Shown here: positions 51,302 to 59,157 of the stretch, piece by piece
How positions within the stretch are numbered: the stretch's first letter is position 1
How the letters are laid out: every line of letters starts with the position of its first letter
Origin: Actinomadura pelletieri DSM 43383
GTDB taxonomy: Bacteria; Actinomycetota; Actinomycetes; Streptosporangiales; Streptosporangiaceae
DNA: 64,000 bases
NCBI RefSeq assembly: GCF_003634705.1
Contig: NZ_RBWU01000006.1
Location: 124,001 to 188,000, forward strand
Direction of reading: 5' to 3'
Notes under the pieces: model-generated
Database searches by the model: none
Seen by the model: only the letters and a program-made list of their open reading frames with translations
Told to the model about the DNA's origin: nothing
Program-made: the position numbers and the translations under genes

Positions 51302-51326
51302 ACTGTTTAACAGTGTGGCGGGTCAA
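51302..51326 (-). promoter_or_regulatory. bldC promoter with palindrome
   Basis: On the minus strand TTGACC (from 51326) resembles a -35 box and is followed by the palindrome ACTGTT-A-AACAGT (51302-51314), about 40 bases before the bldC start. The palindrome would cover the -10 region, so it may be an operator. Weak by sequence alone. Confidence 0.35.
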
Positions 51327-51508
51327 GACCGATTTCTCCCTATGTTTGGGAAAAGATCACGGAGAGTAGTCGGCCTATCTGGCCGGATCACCCACGGTGC
51401 GCGCCCCATGCGGAGCGAGCCTCCCTTTGACCGCACTCGACCTGCCAGGTCAGCACCGGAACGAGCTTAGGCCGCGACCGGTGCGGCGCTCGAAGTAGTC
51501 TCTTGATC

Positions 51509-52549
51509 ATGTCCGATCTGATACCTCTGCCGGAGATCGAACGGGCCGCCGAGCGCATCGCCGGCGTCGCCGTCCGGACTCCGCTCGTCCCGTTCCGCCA
51601 TGACCCCGCCGCCACGTCGGCGACCGGCTCGGCGGGCGGTGCCTCGGACGGTGCCTCGGACGGTGTCTCGGGGGGCACGGGGGGCGGGCCGTCGCTGTTC
51701 GTGAAGGCGGAGTCGTTGCAGCCTATCGGCGCGTTCAAGCTTCGCGGCGCCTACTCCGCCATCGCGTCTCTCACACCCGAGGAACGGGCCCGCGGCGTCG
51801 TGACGCACTCCAGCGGCAACCACGCGCAGGCCGTCGCGTACGCGGCCCGCGCGCTCGGCGGCAGGGCCGTGCTGGTCATGCCGAACACCGCCCCGAGGGT
51901 GAAGGTGGACGCGTGCGTCGCGCTCGGCGCCGAGGTCGTGTACGTGGAGCCGACCATGCGGGCCCGGGAGGAGACCGCGGCCAAGCTCGCCGCCGCGCAC
52001 GGCTTCGCGGTGATCCCGCCCTTCGACGACGCCCGGGTCATTGCGGGGCAGGGCACGGTCGGGCTGGAGATCGTCCAGGACCGCCCGGACGTGGACGTCG
52101 TGCTCGCCCCCGTCGGCGGGGGCGGGCTCGTCTCCGGGGTCGCCGCCGCCGTCAAGGCGCTGCGCCCCGAGGCGCTGGTGGTCGGCGTCGAACCGGAACT
52201 CGCCGCCGACGCACAGGAGTCGATGGCCGCCGGACATCCCGTCACGTGGGAGGCGGAGCGGACCGGTCGCACCATCGCCGACGCGCTCCGCCTCCAGCGG
52301 GTCGGCGATCTGCCGTTCGCGCACATGCGCGCTCATGTAGACCGTGTCGTCACGGTCACCGAGGACCAGATCCGCCTCGCCATGCGCCGTCTCGCCCGCG
52401 AGACCCGGCTGGTCGCCGAACCCGCCGGGGCGGTCGCCACCGCCGCGTTCCTCTACCGGCGCGCCGAGCTGCCCGAGGCCCGCACCTACGTCTCGGTCCT
52501 GTCCGGTGGCAACGTCGACCCGGCCCTGTTCCGCGACGTGCTGAGGTAG
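51509..52549 (+). CDS. Threonine dehydratase / serine-threonine ammonia-lyase family protein
   Basis: 346 residues. PLP-dependent fold type II: Schiff-base Lys in PIGAFKLRGAYSAIA, phosphate loop GGGGLVSGV, and HSSGNHAQAVAYAARALGG. There is no C-terminal ACT domain, so not feedback-regulated IlvA; the catabolic or racemase subgroup fits better. It has an extra Gly/Ser/Ala-rich loop (residues of about 38-55) coded by 12-bp repeats, between the N-terminal RTPLVPF and the Lys motif. ATG at 51509, with TTG 51503 alternative. bldC is divergent upstream, separated by about 245 bp that hold no other gene. Confidence 0.9.
   Translation: MSDLIPLPEIERAAERIAGVAVRTPLVPFRHDPAATSATGSAGGASDGASDGVSGGTGGGPSLFVKAESLQPIGAFKLRGAYSAIASLTPEERARGVVTHSSGNHAQAVAYAARALGGRAVLVMPNTAPRVKVDACVALGAEVVYVEPTMRAREETAAKLAAAHGFAVIPPFDDARVIAGQGTVGLEIVQDRPDVDVVLAPVGGGGLVSGVAAAVKALRPEALVVGVEPELAADAQESMAAGHPVTWEAERTGRTIADALRLQRVGDLPFAHMRAHVDRVVTVTEDQIRLAMRRLARETRLVAEPAGAVATAAFLYRRAELPEARTYVSVLSGGNVDPALFRDVLR
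51639..51674. repeat. Short 12-bp tandem repeat in the threonine dehydratase gene
   Basis: GGTGCCTCGGAC occurs twice in tandem and then once with a change (GGTGTCTCGGGG). Encodes the GASDGASDGVSG loop. Confidence 0.8.
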
Positions 52550-52568
52550 GCATTACTCTCGAAGGACC

Positions 52569-52808
52569 ATGCGTTCCGTCATCTTCTACACCGTGGCGCG
52601 GCTCGCGATCTTCGCGGTGACCGCGGGCGTGCTGGCGCTGTTCGGGGCCCGCGGGTTCCTGCTCCTGCTGCTGGCGCTGGCGATCAGCGGCGTCGTCAGC
52701 TACGTCCTGCTGTCCGCCCAGCGCGACCGGATGTCGGCCGCCGTCGCGCACGGCGTCCGGTCGCAGCGACGGCGGTTCGAGAAGTCGATGACGAAAGAGG
52801 ACGCATGA
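52569..52808 (+). CDS. DUF4229 membrane protein
   Basis: 79 residues, two membrane segments (FYTVARLAIFAVTAGVLALF and FLLLLLALAISGVVSYVLL) and a basic cytoplasmic tail (RSQRRRFEKSM). This matches DUF4229, a small actinobacterial family next to menaquinone genes. ATG 52569; its stop overlaps the menG start (ATGA). Function unknown. Confidence 0.85.
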   Translation: MRSVIFYTVARLAIFAVTAGVLALFGARGFLLLLLALAISGVVSYVLLSAQRDRMSAAVAHGVRSQRRRFEKSMTKEDA

Positions 52809-53506
52809 GCCGCGCCTCCCTCGACAAGCGGCCCGCCGACGTCGCCGCGATGTTCGACGGCACCGCCGCGCGCTACGACCTGCTGAACACGCTGATGACC
52901 GGCGGGCTCGACCGGCGGTGGCGGCGGGAGGTCGTCCGGGCGGTCGGCGCCCGGCCGGGCGAACGGATCCTCGACCTCGCCGCCGGGACGGGAACGTCCT
53001 CGGTGCCGTTCGCCGAGGCGGGCGCCGAGACGGTGGCGTGCGACTTCTCGCTCGGCATGCTGCGCGTCGGGGTGCGGCGCCAGGCTGGGGTCCGGGGGCT
53101 GAGCTTCGTCGCGGGGGACGCGCTCCGCCTCCCGTTCGCGGACGGCTCGTTCGACGCGGTGACGATCTCGTTCGGCCTGCGCAACATCGTCGACACCGGG
53201 AAGGCGCTGCTGGAGTTGCGGCGGGTCGCCAAGCCCGGCGGGCGGCTGCTGGTGTGCGAGGTGAGCCACCCGCCGAACGCGCTGCTGGCGTTCGGGCACC
53301 GCACGCATCTGCGGTACGGGCTGCCCTTGCTGGCGCGGGTCAGTTCCAATCCCGACTCCTACAACTATCTCGCCGAGTCGACACTGGCGTGGCCCGACCA
53401 GGCGGGGCTGGCGCGGCTGATCCAGGAGGCGGGTTGGGACGACGTGCGCTGGCGCGACCTGACGTTCGGTGTCGCCGCGATGCACCGCGCGGTCAATCCG
53501 GGCTGA
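52805..53506 (+). CDS. menG: Demethylmenaquinone methyltransferase
   Basis: 233 residues. Last step of menaquinone synthesis. MFDGTAARYDLLNTLMTGGL, SAM motif ERILDLAAGTGTSSVPFAEA, FADGSFDAVTISFGLRN and the C-terminal PDSYNYLAESTLAWPDQ are those of UbiE/MenG. ATG overlaps the DUF4229 stop. Downstream is the Rex operator and the menJ-type gene. Confidence 0.94.
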   Translation: MSRASLDKRPADVAAMFDGTAARYDLLNTLMTGGLDRRWRREVVRAVGARPGERILDLAAGTGTSSVPFAEAGAETVACDFSLGMLRVGVRRQAGVRGLSFVAGDALRLPFADGSFDAVTISFGLRNIVDTGKALLELRRVAKPGGRLLVCEVSHPPNALLAFGHRTHLRYGLPLLARVSSNPDSYNYLAESTLAWPDQAGLARLIQEAGWDDVRWRDLTFGVAAMHRAVNPG

Positions 53507-53583
53507 GCCGCGGGTCACTTCAGCCGTGACCGGCCCTGAATTACGCACCGGTCGTGATAAGGGAATAGACTCCCCTCGGAACC

Positions 53584-53601
53584 TTGTGAAGTACTTCACA
53601 A
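53584..53601. promoter_or_regulatory. Perfect Rex operator before menJ-nuo
   Basis: TTGTGAAGTACTTCACAA is an exact 18-bp palindrome that matches the Rex consensus TTGTGAA-n4-TTCACAA in every arm position. It lies 28-45 bases before the geranylgeranyl reductase start codon, where it can block the promoter of this gene and possibly the nuo operon. Rex itself is coded 21 kb upstream in this window. Confidence 0.95.
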
Positions 53602-53628
53602 GCGAACGAGCTGAAGAGGACATTCGCC

Positions 53629-54885
53629 GTGACCGACTCCGCCCGGCACGCAGATGTGATCGTCGTCGGGGCAGGCCCCGCCGGGGCGTCGACCGCCTAC
53701 TGGTTGGCGCAGGCCGGCCTGGACGTGTTCCTGTTGGAGAAGGCCACCTTTCCCCGCGACAAGATCTGCGGCGACGGCCTCACCCCCCGCGCGGTGCGCG
53801 CGCTCATCGGCATGGGCGTCGACGTGAACGACCCGGCGTGGGGACGCAACCGGGGCCTGCGCATCTACGGCGGCGGCGTCAAGGTGGAGCTGCCGTGGCC
53901 GGAGCTCGCGAGCTTCCCCGACTTCGGGCTCGTCCGCAAACGCACCGACCTCGACCAGCTCCTCGCCGAGCACGCCGCCAAGGCCGGCGCCCAGCTGCTT
54001 CAGGGCTGCAACGTGACCGGCCCGATCGTCGACGAGCGCACCGACCGCATCGTCGGCGTCACCGCCGAACACGAGGGGGAGGAGGTCGAGTTCCGCGCGC
54101 CGCTGGTCGTCGCCGCCGACGGCAACTCGACCCGGCTGTCCCTCGCCATGGGGCTGCGGCGGCGCGAGGACCGTCCGATGGGCGTCGCGGTCCGCCGCTA
54201 CTTCCAGACCCCGCGCCATGACGACGCGTTCATGGAGGCGTGGCTGGAACTGTGGGACGGTCAGCGTCTCCTGCCCGGCTACGGCTGGGTCTTCGGGGTC
54301 GGGGACGGCACGTCCAACGTCGGCCTCGGGCTCCTCAACACCAGCAAGGCGTTCCAGAACGTCGACTACCGCGGCATGTTGAAGCGCTGGTGCGCGCAGA
54401 TGCCGGAGGACTGGCAGTTCGACGAGGACCACGCCACCTCCAAGATCCGCGGCGCGGCGCTGCCGATGGGCTTCAACCGGCAGCCGCACTACACCCGGGG
54501 CATGCTGCTCGTCGGCGACGCCGGCGGCATGATCAATCCGTTCAACGGGGAGGGCATCGACTACGCGCTGGAGTCCGGGCGGCTCGCCGCCGACGTCATG
54601 GTGCAGGCGCTCGCGCGCCGCACCCCCGCCCAGCGCGAACGGACGCTGTACGAGTACCCGCGCATTCTGAAGGACGAGCACGGCGGCTACTTCACGCTGG
54701 CCCGACTGTTCGTCCAGGCCATCGGCGACCCGCGCGTCATGAAGTTCCTCACCGCGCACGGCCTGCCGCACCCGACGCTGATGCGGTTCACGCTGAAGCT
54801 GCTCGCCAACCTGACCGACCCCAAGGGCGGCGACGCGATGGACCGCGTGATCAACGCGATGCAGAAGGTGGCTCCCGCGGCATGA
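53629..54885 (+). CDS. menJ: Geranylgeranyl reductase family flavoprotein (menaquinone reductase, MenJ type)
   Basis: 418 residues. The FAD Rossmann motif VIVVGAGPAGASTAYWLAQA opens the protein, CGDGLTPRAVRAL is the family's C-x-G motif, and GDAGGMINPFNGEGIDYALE is the second FAD motif. In mycobacteria the orthologue MenJ saturates one isoprene of menaquinone. Here it lies between menG and nuoA, consistent with that role. GTG at 53629 with GAAGAGG upstream. The gap to nuoA is 214 bp. Confidence 0.9.
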   Translation: MTDSARHADVIVVGAGPAGASTAYWLAQAGLDVFLLEKATFPRDKICGDGLTPRAVRALIGMGVDVNDPAWGRNRGLRIYGGGVKVELPWPELASFPDFGLVRKRTDLDQLLAEHAAKAGAQLLQGCNVTGPIVDERTDRIVGVTAEHEGEEVEFRAPLVVAADGNSTRLSLAMGLRRREDRPMGVAVRRYFQTPRHDDAFMEAWLELWDGQRLLPGYGWVFGVGDGTSNVGLGLLNTSKAFQNVDYRGMLKRWCAQMPEDWQFDEDHATSKIRGAALPMGFNRQPHYTRGMLLVGDAGGMINPFNGEGIDYALESGRLAADVMVQALARRTPAQRERTLYEYPRILKDEHGGYFTLARLFVQAIGDPRVMKFLTAHGLPHPTLMRFTLKLLANLTDPKGGDAMDRVINAMQKVAPAA

Positions 54886-55060
54886 GGCACGGCATGGAAA
54901 GGCAAGCTTCCGCAGGTGAGCGGACTACAGTGCAAGACCGACCCCCTGAGGGGAGTTCTATTGATCGCCTTGGCTAGGGTGGCGGCGGCTCGCGGAGGGG
55001 CCGACTCGTCGAGCGGAGCTCGTCCGTTGAATGGTGGTGGGTGGGGGCTGGAGGACGGTC

Positions 55061-55076
55061 CGTACACCGTTGTACG
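55061..55076. promoter_or_regulatory. Inverted repeat before nuoA
   Basis: CGTACA-CCGT-TGTACG lies 24-39 bases before the nuoA start. Its TACA...TGTA arms are similar in type to the palindrome before resA. Another short hairpin (CCCC-TGA-GGGG) is at 54943-54953. Evidence of function is only positional. Confidence 0.35.
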
Positions 55077-55099
55077 TCGCGAGGAGAGGCTGTAGAGAC

Positions 55100-55459
55100 A
55101 TGGATCTCTATATTCCGGTCATTGTGCTGGGGGTGCTCGCCTTCGGCTTCGCCGGGTTCTCGGTGGTGATGGCCTCGCTCACCGGGCCGAAGCGATGGAA
55201 CCGGGCCAGACTCGACGCCTACGAGTGCGGAATCGAGCCGACTCCGCAGCCGGTCGGCGGCGGGCGCTTCCCGATCAAGTACTACCTGACGGCGATGCTG
55301 TTCATCGTCTTCGACATTGAGATCATCTTCCTTTACCCCTGGGCGGTCGCGTTCGACCGGATGGGGCTGTTCGGCCTTGTCGAGATGGTCCTCTTCATCG
55401 TCACCGTGCTCGTCGCGTACGCCTACATCTGGCGGCGCGGCGGTCTGGAGTGGGACTAA
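55100..55459 (+). CDS. nuoA: NADH-quinone oxidoreductase subunit A
   Basis: 119 residues, three helices. Conserved loop ARLDAYECGIEPTPQPVGGG holds the Cys of the quinone-access loop, then FPIKYYLTAMLFIVFDIEIIF. Membrane arm of complex I. ATG at 55100 preceded by GAGGAG. First gene of the nuo operon; nuoB starts 2 bases after its stop. Confidence 0.97.
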   Translation: MDLYIPVIVLGVLAFGFAGFSVVMASLTGPKRWNRARLDAYECGIEPTPQPVGGGRFPIKYYLTAMLFIVFDIEIIFLYPWAVAFDRMGLFGLVEMVLFIVTVLVAYAYIWRRGGLEWD

Positions 55460-55461
55460 CC

Positions 55462-56007
55462 ATGGGTCTTGAGGAGAAACTCCCCAGCGGCTTCCTGCTG
55501 ACCACGGTCGAGCAGGTGGCGGGCTGGGCGCGAAAGAGTTCGGTGTGGCCCGCGACGTTCGGGCTGGCGTGTTGCGCGATCGAGATGATGGCGACCGGTG
55601 ACCCCCGGCACGACTTCTCCCGGTGGGGCATGGAGCGCGCCTCGGCGACGCCCCGGCAGGCCGACCTGATGATCGTGGCCGGCCGGGTGAGCCAGAAGAT
55701 GGCCCCGGTGCTGCGCCAGATCTACGACCAGATGACCGAGCCCAAGTGGGTCATCGCGATGGGCGTGTGCGCCTCGTCCGGCGGCATGTTCAACAACTAC
55801 GCCATCGTGCAGGGCGTGGACCATATCGTCCCGGTGGACATCTACCTGCCCGGCTGCCCGCCGCGCCCGGAGATGCTGCTGGACTCGATCCTGAAGCTGC
55901 ACGACAAGATCCAGAACACCAAGCTCGGTCCGCAGCGCGCGAAGCAGATCGCCGAGCTCGAAGAGGCGAAGCGGCGCAGGCTGCCGCTGCTCGGACAGGG
56001 GGCGTGA
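55462..56007 (+). CDS. nuoB: NADH-quinone oxidoreductase subunit B
   Basis: 181 residues. Cluster N2 ligands: the tandem Cys in LACCAIEMMATGD, then GVCASSGGMF and VDIYLPGCPPRPEMLLD. Peripheral arm near the quinone site. ATG at 55462; the in-frame GTG at 55450 would overlap nuoA. Stop and nuoC ATG overlap as TGATG. Confidence 0.97.
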   Translation: MGLEEKLPSGFLLTTVEQVAGWARKSSVWPATFGLACCAIEMMATGDPRHDFSRWGMERASATPRQADLMIVAGRVSQKMAPVLRQIYDQMTEPKWVIAMGVCASSGGMFNNYAIVQGVDHIVPVDIYLPGCPPRPEMLLDSILKLHDKIQNTKLGPQRAKQIAELEEAKRRRLPLLGQGA

Positions 56008-56753
56008 TGAGTTCGCAGCACCCGGAGCAGCAGGCCGAGCAGGCCGCCGACCGGCTCCCCGCGCACGCCGAGGAGGACCGCCGGGAACAGCCGGTCGTCC
56101 GCAGGGGCATGTTCGGCGCCAAGACGACGGGCGACACGTCCGGGTACGGCGGGCTCGTCATCCGGCAGAGCCCGAAGGTGTCGGCGTCCCGCCCGTACGG
56201 CGGGCCCGGCGGCACCGCCGAGCCCGGCGAGTTCGACGAGATCGCCGACGAGTTGGAGCGCGCCTACCCCGACTTCGGCGACGCCATCGAGCGGGTCGTG
56301 GTCGACCGTGGTGAGCTGACGTTCTTCGTGAAGCGCGAGCATTTGCGCGAGGTCGCGAAGACCATGCGGGACGAGCCGTCCCTGCGTTTCGAGCTGTGCT
56401 CGGGCGTGTCGGGCGTGCACTACCCGCAGGACGAGGGCGCCGAGCTGCACTCCGTCACGCACCTGCTGTCGATCACCCACAACCGGCGCGTCCGGCTGGA
56501 GACGACCTGCCCGGACGCCGACCCGCACGTCCCGTCGCTGGTGCCGGTCTACCCGACGAGCGACTGGCACGAGCGCGAGACCTACGACTTCTTCGGGATC
56601 ATCTACGACGGTCATCCCGCGCTCACGCGCATCGAGATGCCCGACGACTGGGTCGGCCATCCGCAGCGCAAGGACTACCCTCTCGGCGGTATTCCCGTCG
56701 AGTACCGCGGAGCGGAGATCCCGCCGCCGGACGAAAGGCGGTCGTACGTATGA
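56007..56753 (+). CDS. nuoC: NADH-quinone oxidoreductase subunit C
   Basis: 248 residues. 30-kDa subunit signature: HERETYDFFGIIYDGHPALTR, then MPDDWVGHPQRKDYPLGG. The N-terminal 70 residues are charged and disordered, typical of actinobacteria. The ATG overlaps the nuoB stop, and its stop overlaps nuoD (ATGA). C and D are separate genes, not fused. Confidence 0.96.
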   Translation: MSSQHPEQQAEQAADRLPAHAEEDRREQPVVRRGMFGAKTTGDTSGYGGLVIRQSPKVSASRPYGGPGGTAEPGEFDEIADELERAYPDFGDAIERVVVDRGELTFFVKREHLREVAKTMRDEPSLRFELCSGVSGVHYPQDEGAELHSVTHLLSITHNRRVRLETTCPDADPHVPSLVPVYPTSDWHERETYDFFGIIYDGHPALTRIEMPDDWVGHPQRKDYPLGGIPVEYRGAEIPPPDERRSYV

Positions 56754-58096
56754 GTTCGACCAAGTACACCGAGTACGACGCCTACGCCGCCGACGAGGCG
56801 GCCGAGGGCAGGGTGTTCGACGTCGGCGGGCAGGACTGGGACAAGGTCGTCGCCGGGGCCGAGGACCTTGGCGACGAACGGCTCGTCGTCAACATGGGGC
56901 CGCAGCACCCGTCCACGCACGGCGTGCTCCGGCTGATCCTCACGCTCGACGGTGAGACGGTGAACGAGGCCCGCGTCGGCATCGGTTACCTGCACACCGG
57001 CATCGAGAAGAACATGGAGTACCGCACCTGGACGCAGGGCACCACGTTCTGCACCCGAATGGACTACCTCGCGCCGATCTTCAACGAGACGGCGTACTGC
57101 CTGAGCGTGGAGAAGCTGCTCGGCATCACCGACCAGATCCCCGAGCGGGCCCAGATCATCCGCGTGATGATGATGGAGCTGAACCGGATCTCCTCGCATC
57201 TGGTCGCGATCGCCACGTTCGGGCTGGAGCTCGGTGCGACGACCGTCATGCTGAACGGGTTCATCGAGCGCGAGTACACCCTCGACCTGTTCGAGGAGAT
57301 CACGGGCCTGCGGATGAACATGGCCTACGTCCGTCCGGGCGGGGTCGCGCAGGACCTGCCGAGCGGCGCCACCAGCAAGATCCGCGACTATCTGGACCGG
57401 ATGCCGAAGCGGATCCAGGCGCTGCGGAAGCTGATGGACGCCAACCCGGTGTTCCTGGCCCGCACGAAGGACGTCGCGTACCTGGACCTGACCGGCTGTA
57501 TGGCGCTCGGCGTCACCGGACCCGTCCTCCGCTCGACCGGCCTGCCGTGGGACCTGCGCAAGTCGCAGCCGTACTGCGGTTACGAGACCTACGACTTCGA
57601 GGTCGCCACGCAGGACACCTGCGACGTGTACGGCCGCTACCTCGTCCGGATGGACGAGATGGAGGAGTCGCTGAAGATCGTCGAGCAGTGCCTGGACCGG
57701 CTGCAGACCGCCAAGGGCCCGGTGATGATCGAGGACAAGAAGATCGGCTGGCCCGCGCAGCTGGCGATCGGCGCGGACGGCATGGGCAACTCGCCCCGCC
57801 ATATCGCGCACATCATGGGCACCTCGATGGAGGCGCTGATCCACCACTTCAAGCTGGTCACGGAGGGCTTCCGGGTCCCGGCGGGGCAGGCGTACGCGCC
57901 GATCGAGTCGCCGCGCGGAGAACTCGGCGCGCATGTGGTCAGCGACGGCGGCACTCGCCCGTACCGCGTGCACTTCCGCGAGCCGTCATTCGTCAACCTG
58001 CAGGCCACACCCGCGATGTCGGAGGGCGGCATGGTCGCCGACATCATCGCGGCGGTCGCCAGCTTGGACCCGGTGATGGGAGGCGTGGACCGATGA
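56750..58096 (+). CDS. nuoD: NADH-quinone oxidoreductase subunit D
   Basis: 448 residues, 49-kDa subunit. [60 protein letters not shown] and the C-terminal [18 protein letters not shown] are family signatures. The quinone-site His (PQHPSTHG) and Tyr are present. The last 44 bases are the first copy of the tandem repeat that follows, so the 3' end of nuoD is part of the array. Confidence 0.97.
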
Positions 58097-58191
58097 GCAT
58101 TGCGCGTGGTTCGGCCTGCGGCATGGTCGCACCTGCCAGCTTCGCGGCGGTCGCCAGCTTGGACCCGGTGATGGGAGGCGTGGACCGATGA
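58093..58191 (+). CDS. Mini-ORF 1 in the nuoD-nuoE repeat
   Basis: 32 codons: begins [17 protein letters not shown] and ends [18 protein letters not shown] overlaps the nuoD stop (ATGA), GGGAGG lies 9 bases upstream of the ATG. The second half repeats the end of NuoD. Whether translated is unknown. Confidence 0.55.
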
Positions 58192-58286
58192 GCATTGCGC
58201 GTGGTTCGGCCTGCGGCATGGTCGCACCTGCCAGCTTCGCGGCGGTCGCCAGCTTGGACCCGGTGATGGGAGGCGTGGACCGATGA
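58188..58286 (+). CDS. Mini-ORF 2 in the nuoD-nuoE repeat
   Basis: Same 32 residues as mini-ORF 1, with the same GGGAGG before it. ATG overlaps the stop of mini-ORF 1 by ATGA, and its own stop overlaps mini-ORF 3. Confidence 0.55.
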
Positions 58287-58381
58287 GCATTGCGCGTGGT
58301 TCGGCCTGCGGCATGGTCGCACCTGCCAGCTTCGCGGCGGTCGCCGGCCTCGATCCGGTCATGGGGGGAGTGGACCGATGA
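58283..58381 (+). CDS. Mini-ORF 3 in the nuoD-nuoE repeat
   Basis: 32 codons; ends [15 protein letters not shown], one residue different (Ser to Gly) from the other two, with several silent changes. The stop overlaps the nuoE ATG (ATGA), so nuoE would be reached only by coupled re-initiation or through its own GGGGGGAG ribosome binding site. Confidence 0.55.
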
Positions 58382-59157
58382 CGTACGAACCCGACGTTCG
58401 CGCACGCCTGGAGCGGGACGCGAAGGAGATCATCGGCCGTTATCCGCGGCCGAGGTCGGCGCTGCTGCCGATGCTGCACCTGGTGCAGTCGGTGGAGGGA
58501 CATGTCACGCAGGACGGCATCGAGTTCTGCGCGGAGCAGCTCGGGATCACCCCGGCGCAGGTGAAGGGCGTCGCGACGTTCTACACCCAGTACAAGAAGG
58601 CGCCGGTCGGCGAGTACCACGTCGGCGTGTGCATCAACACGCTGTGCGCGGTGATGGGCGGCGACCAGATCTGGGACGAGCTGAGCGAGCACGCCGGGGT
58701 CGGGCACGACGAGGCCACCCCGGACGGCAAGGTCAGCCTGGAGCGGATCGAGTGCAACGCGGCCTGCGACTTCGCGCCGGTGATGATGGTCAACTGGGAG
58801 TTCTTCGACAACATGACTCCCGAGAAGGCCAAGCAACTCGTCGACGACCTGCGGGCCGGTAGGCCGACGCGGCCGTCCCGTGGCGCGGAGCACCTCGCCA
58901 CGTGGAAGGAGGCGTCTCGGGTGCTGGCCGGGTTCCCGGACGGACGCGCCGGAGAGGGCGTCCAGGCCGGGCCCGAGTCGCTGCGCGGTCTGGAGCTGGC
59001 CAAGGAGCGGGGCTGGACCGCACCGCGCGCGGACGTCGACCGGGAACGGCCGGAGGAACCGGTGAAGCCGGAAGAGATGGGCGAGCCGCCGCACGAGCCG
59101 GGCAAGCCCGTCACGGGTGAGGCCAAGCCCGGCAGCCAGGAGGGACGGAACCAGTGA
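58378..59157 (+). CDS. nuoE: NADH-quinone oxidoreductase subunit E
   Basis: 259 residues; the 24-kDa thioredoxin-fold subunit. [2Fe-2S] ligands HVGVCINTLCAVMGG (C-x4-C) and IECNAACDFAP (C-x3-C). About 80 extra C-terminal residues, charged and Pro-rich, are usual in actinobacteria. Start ATG at 58378 lies in the repeat tail with GGGGGGAG upstream. GTG of nuoF overlaps the stop. Confidence 0.95.
   Translation: MTYEPDVRARLERDAKEIIGRYPRPRSALLPMLHLVQSVEGHVTQDGIEFCAEQLGITPAQVKGVATFYTQYKKAPVGEYHVGVCINTLCAVMGGDQIWDELSEHAGVGHDEATPDGKVSLERIECNAACDFAPVMMVNWEFFDNMTPEKAKQLVDDLRAGRPTRPSRGAEHLATWKEASRVLAGFPDGRAGEGVQAGPESLRGLELAKERGWTAPRADVDRERPEEPVKPEEMGEPPHEPGKPVTGEAKPGSQEGRNQ

Larger units (their letters stand above)
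58049..58377. repeat. 95-bp tandem repeat at the nuoD-nuoE junction
   Basis: A 95-bp unit is repeated with starts at 58049, 58144 and 58239, followed by a partial, diverged copy at 58334-58377. The first 44 bases of unit 1 are the 3' end of nuoD (coding [14 protein letters not shown]). Units 1-3 look identical by eye; the last part before nuoE differs at several third positions (GGCCTCGATCCGGTCATGGG). The unit length of 95 (not a multiple of three) makes each unit close one frame and open the next. Confidence 0.97.

Noticed and set aside
54963..55090. Short frame between menJ and nuoA
   Set aside because: No ribosome binding site or similarity; more likely leader and promoter sequence.
58049..58377. 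nuoD-nuoE repeats as CRISPR or IS ends
   Set aside because: No spacers, no inverted ends or transposase; the repeat derives from the nuoD 3' end.
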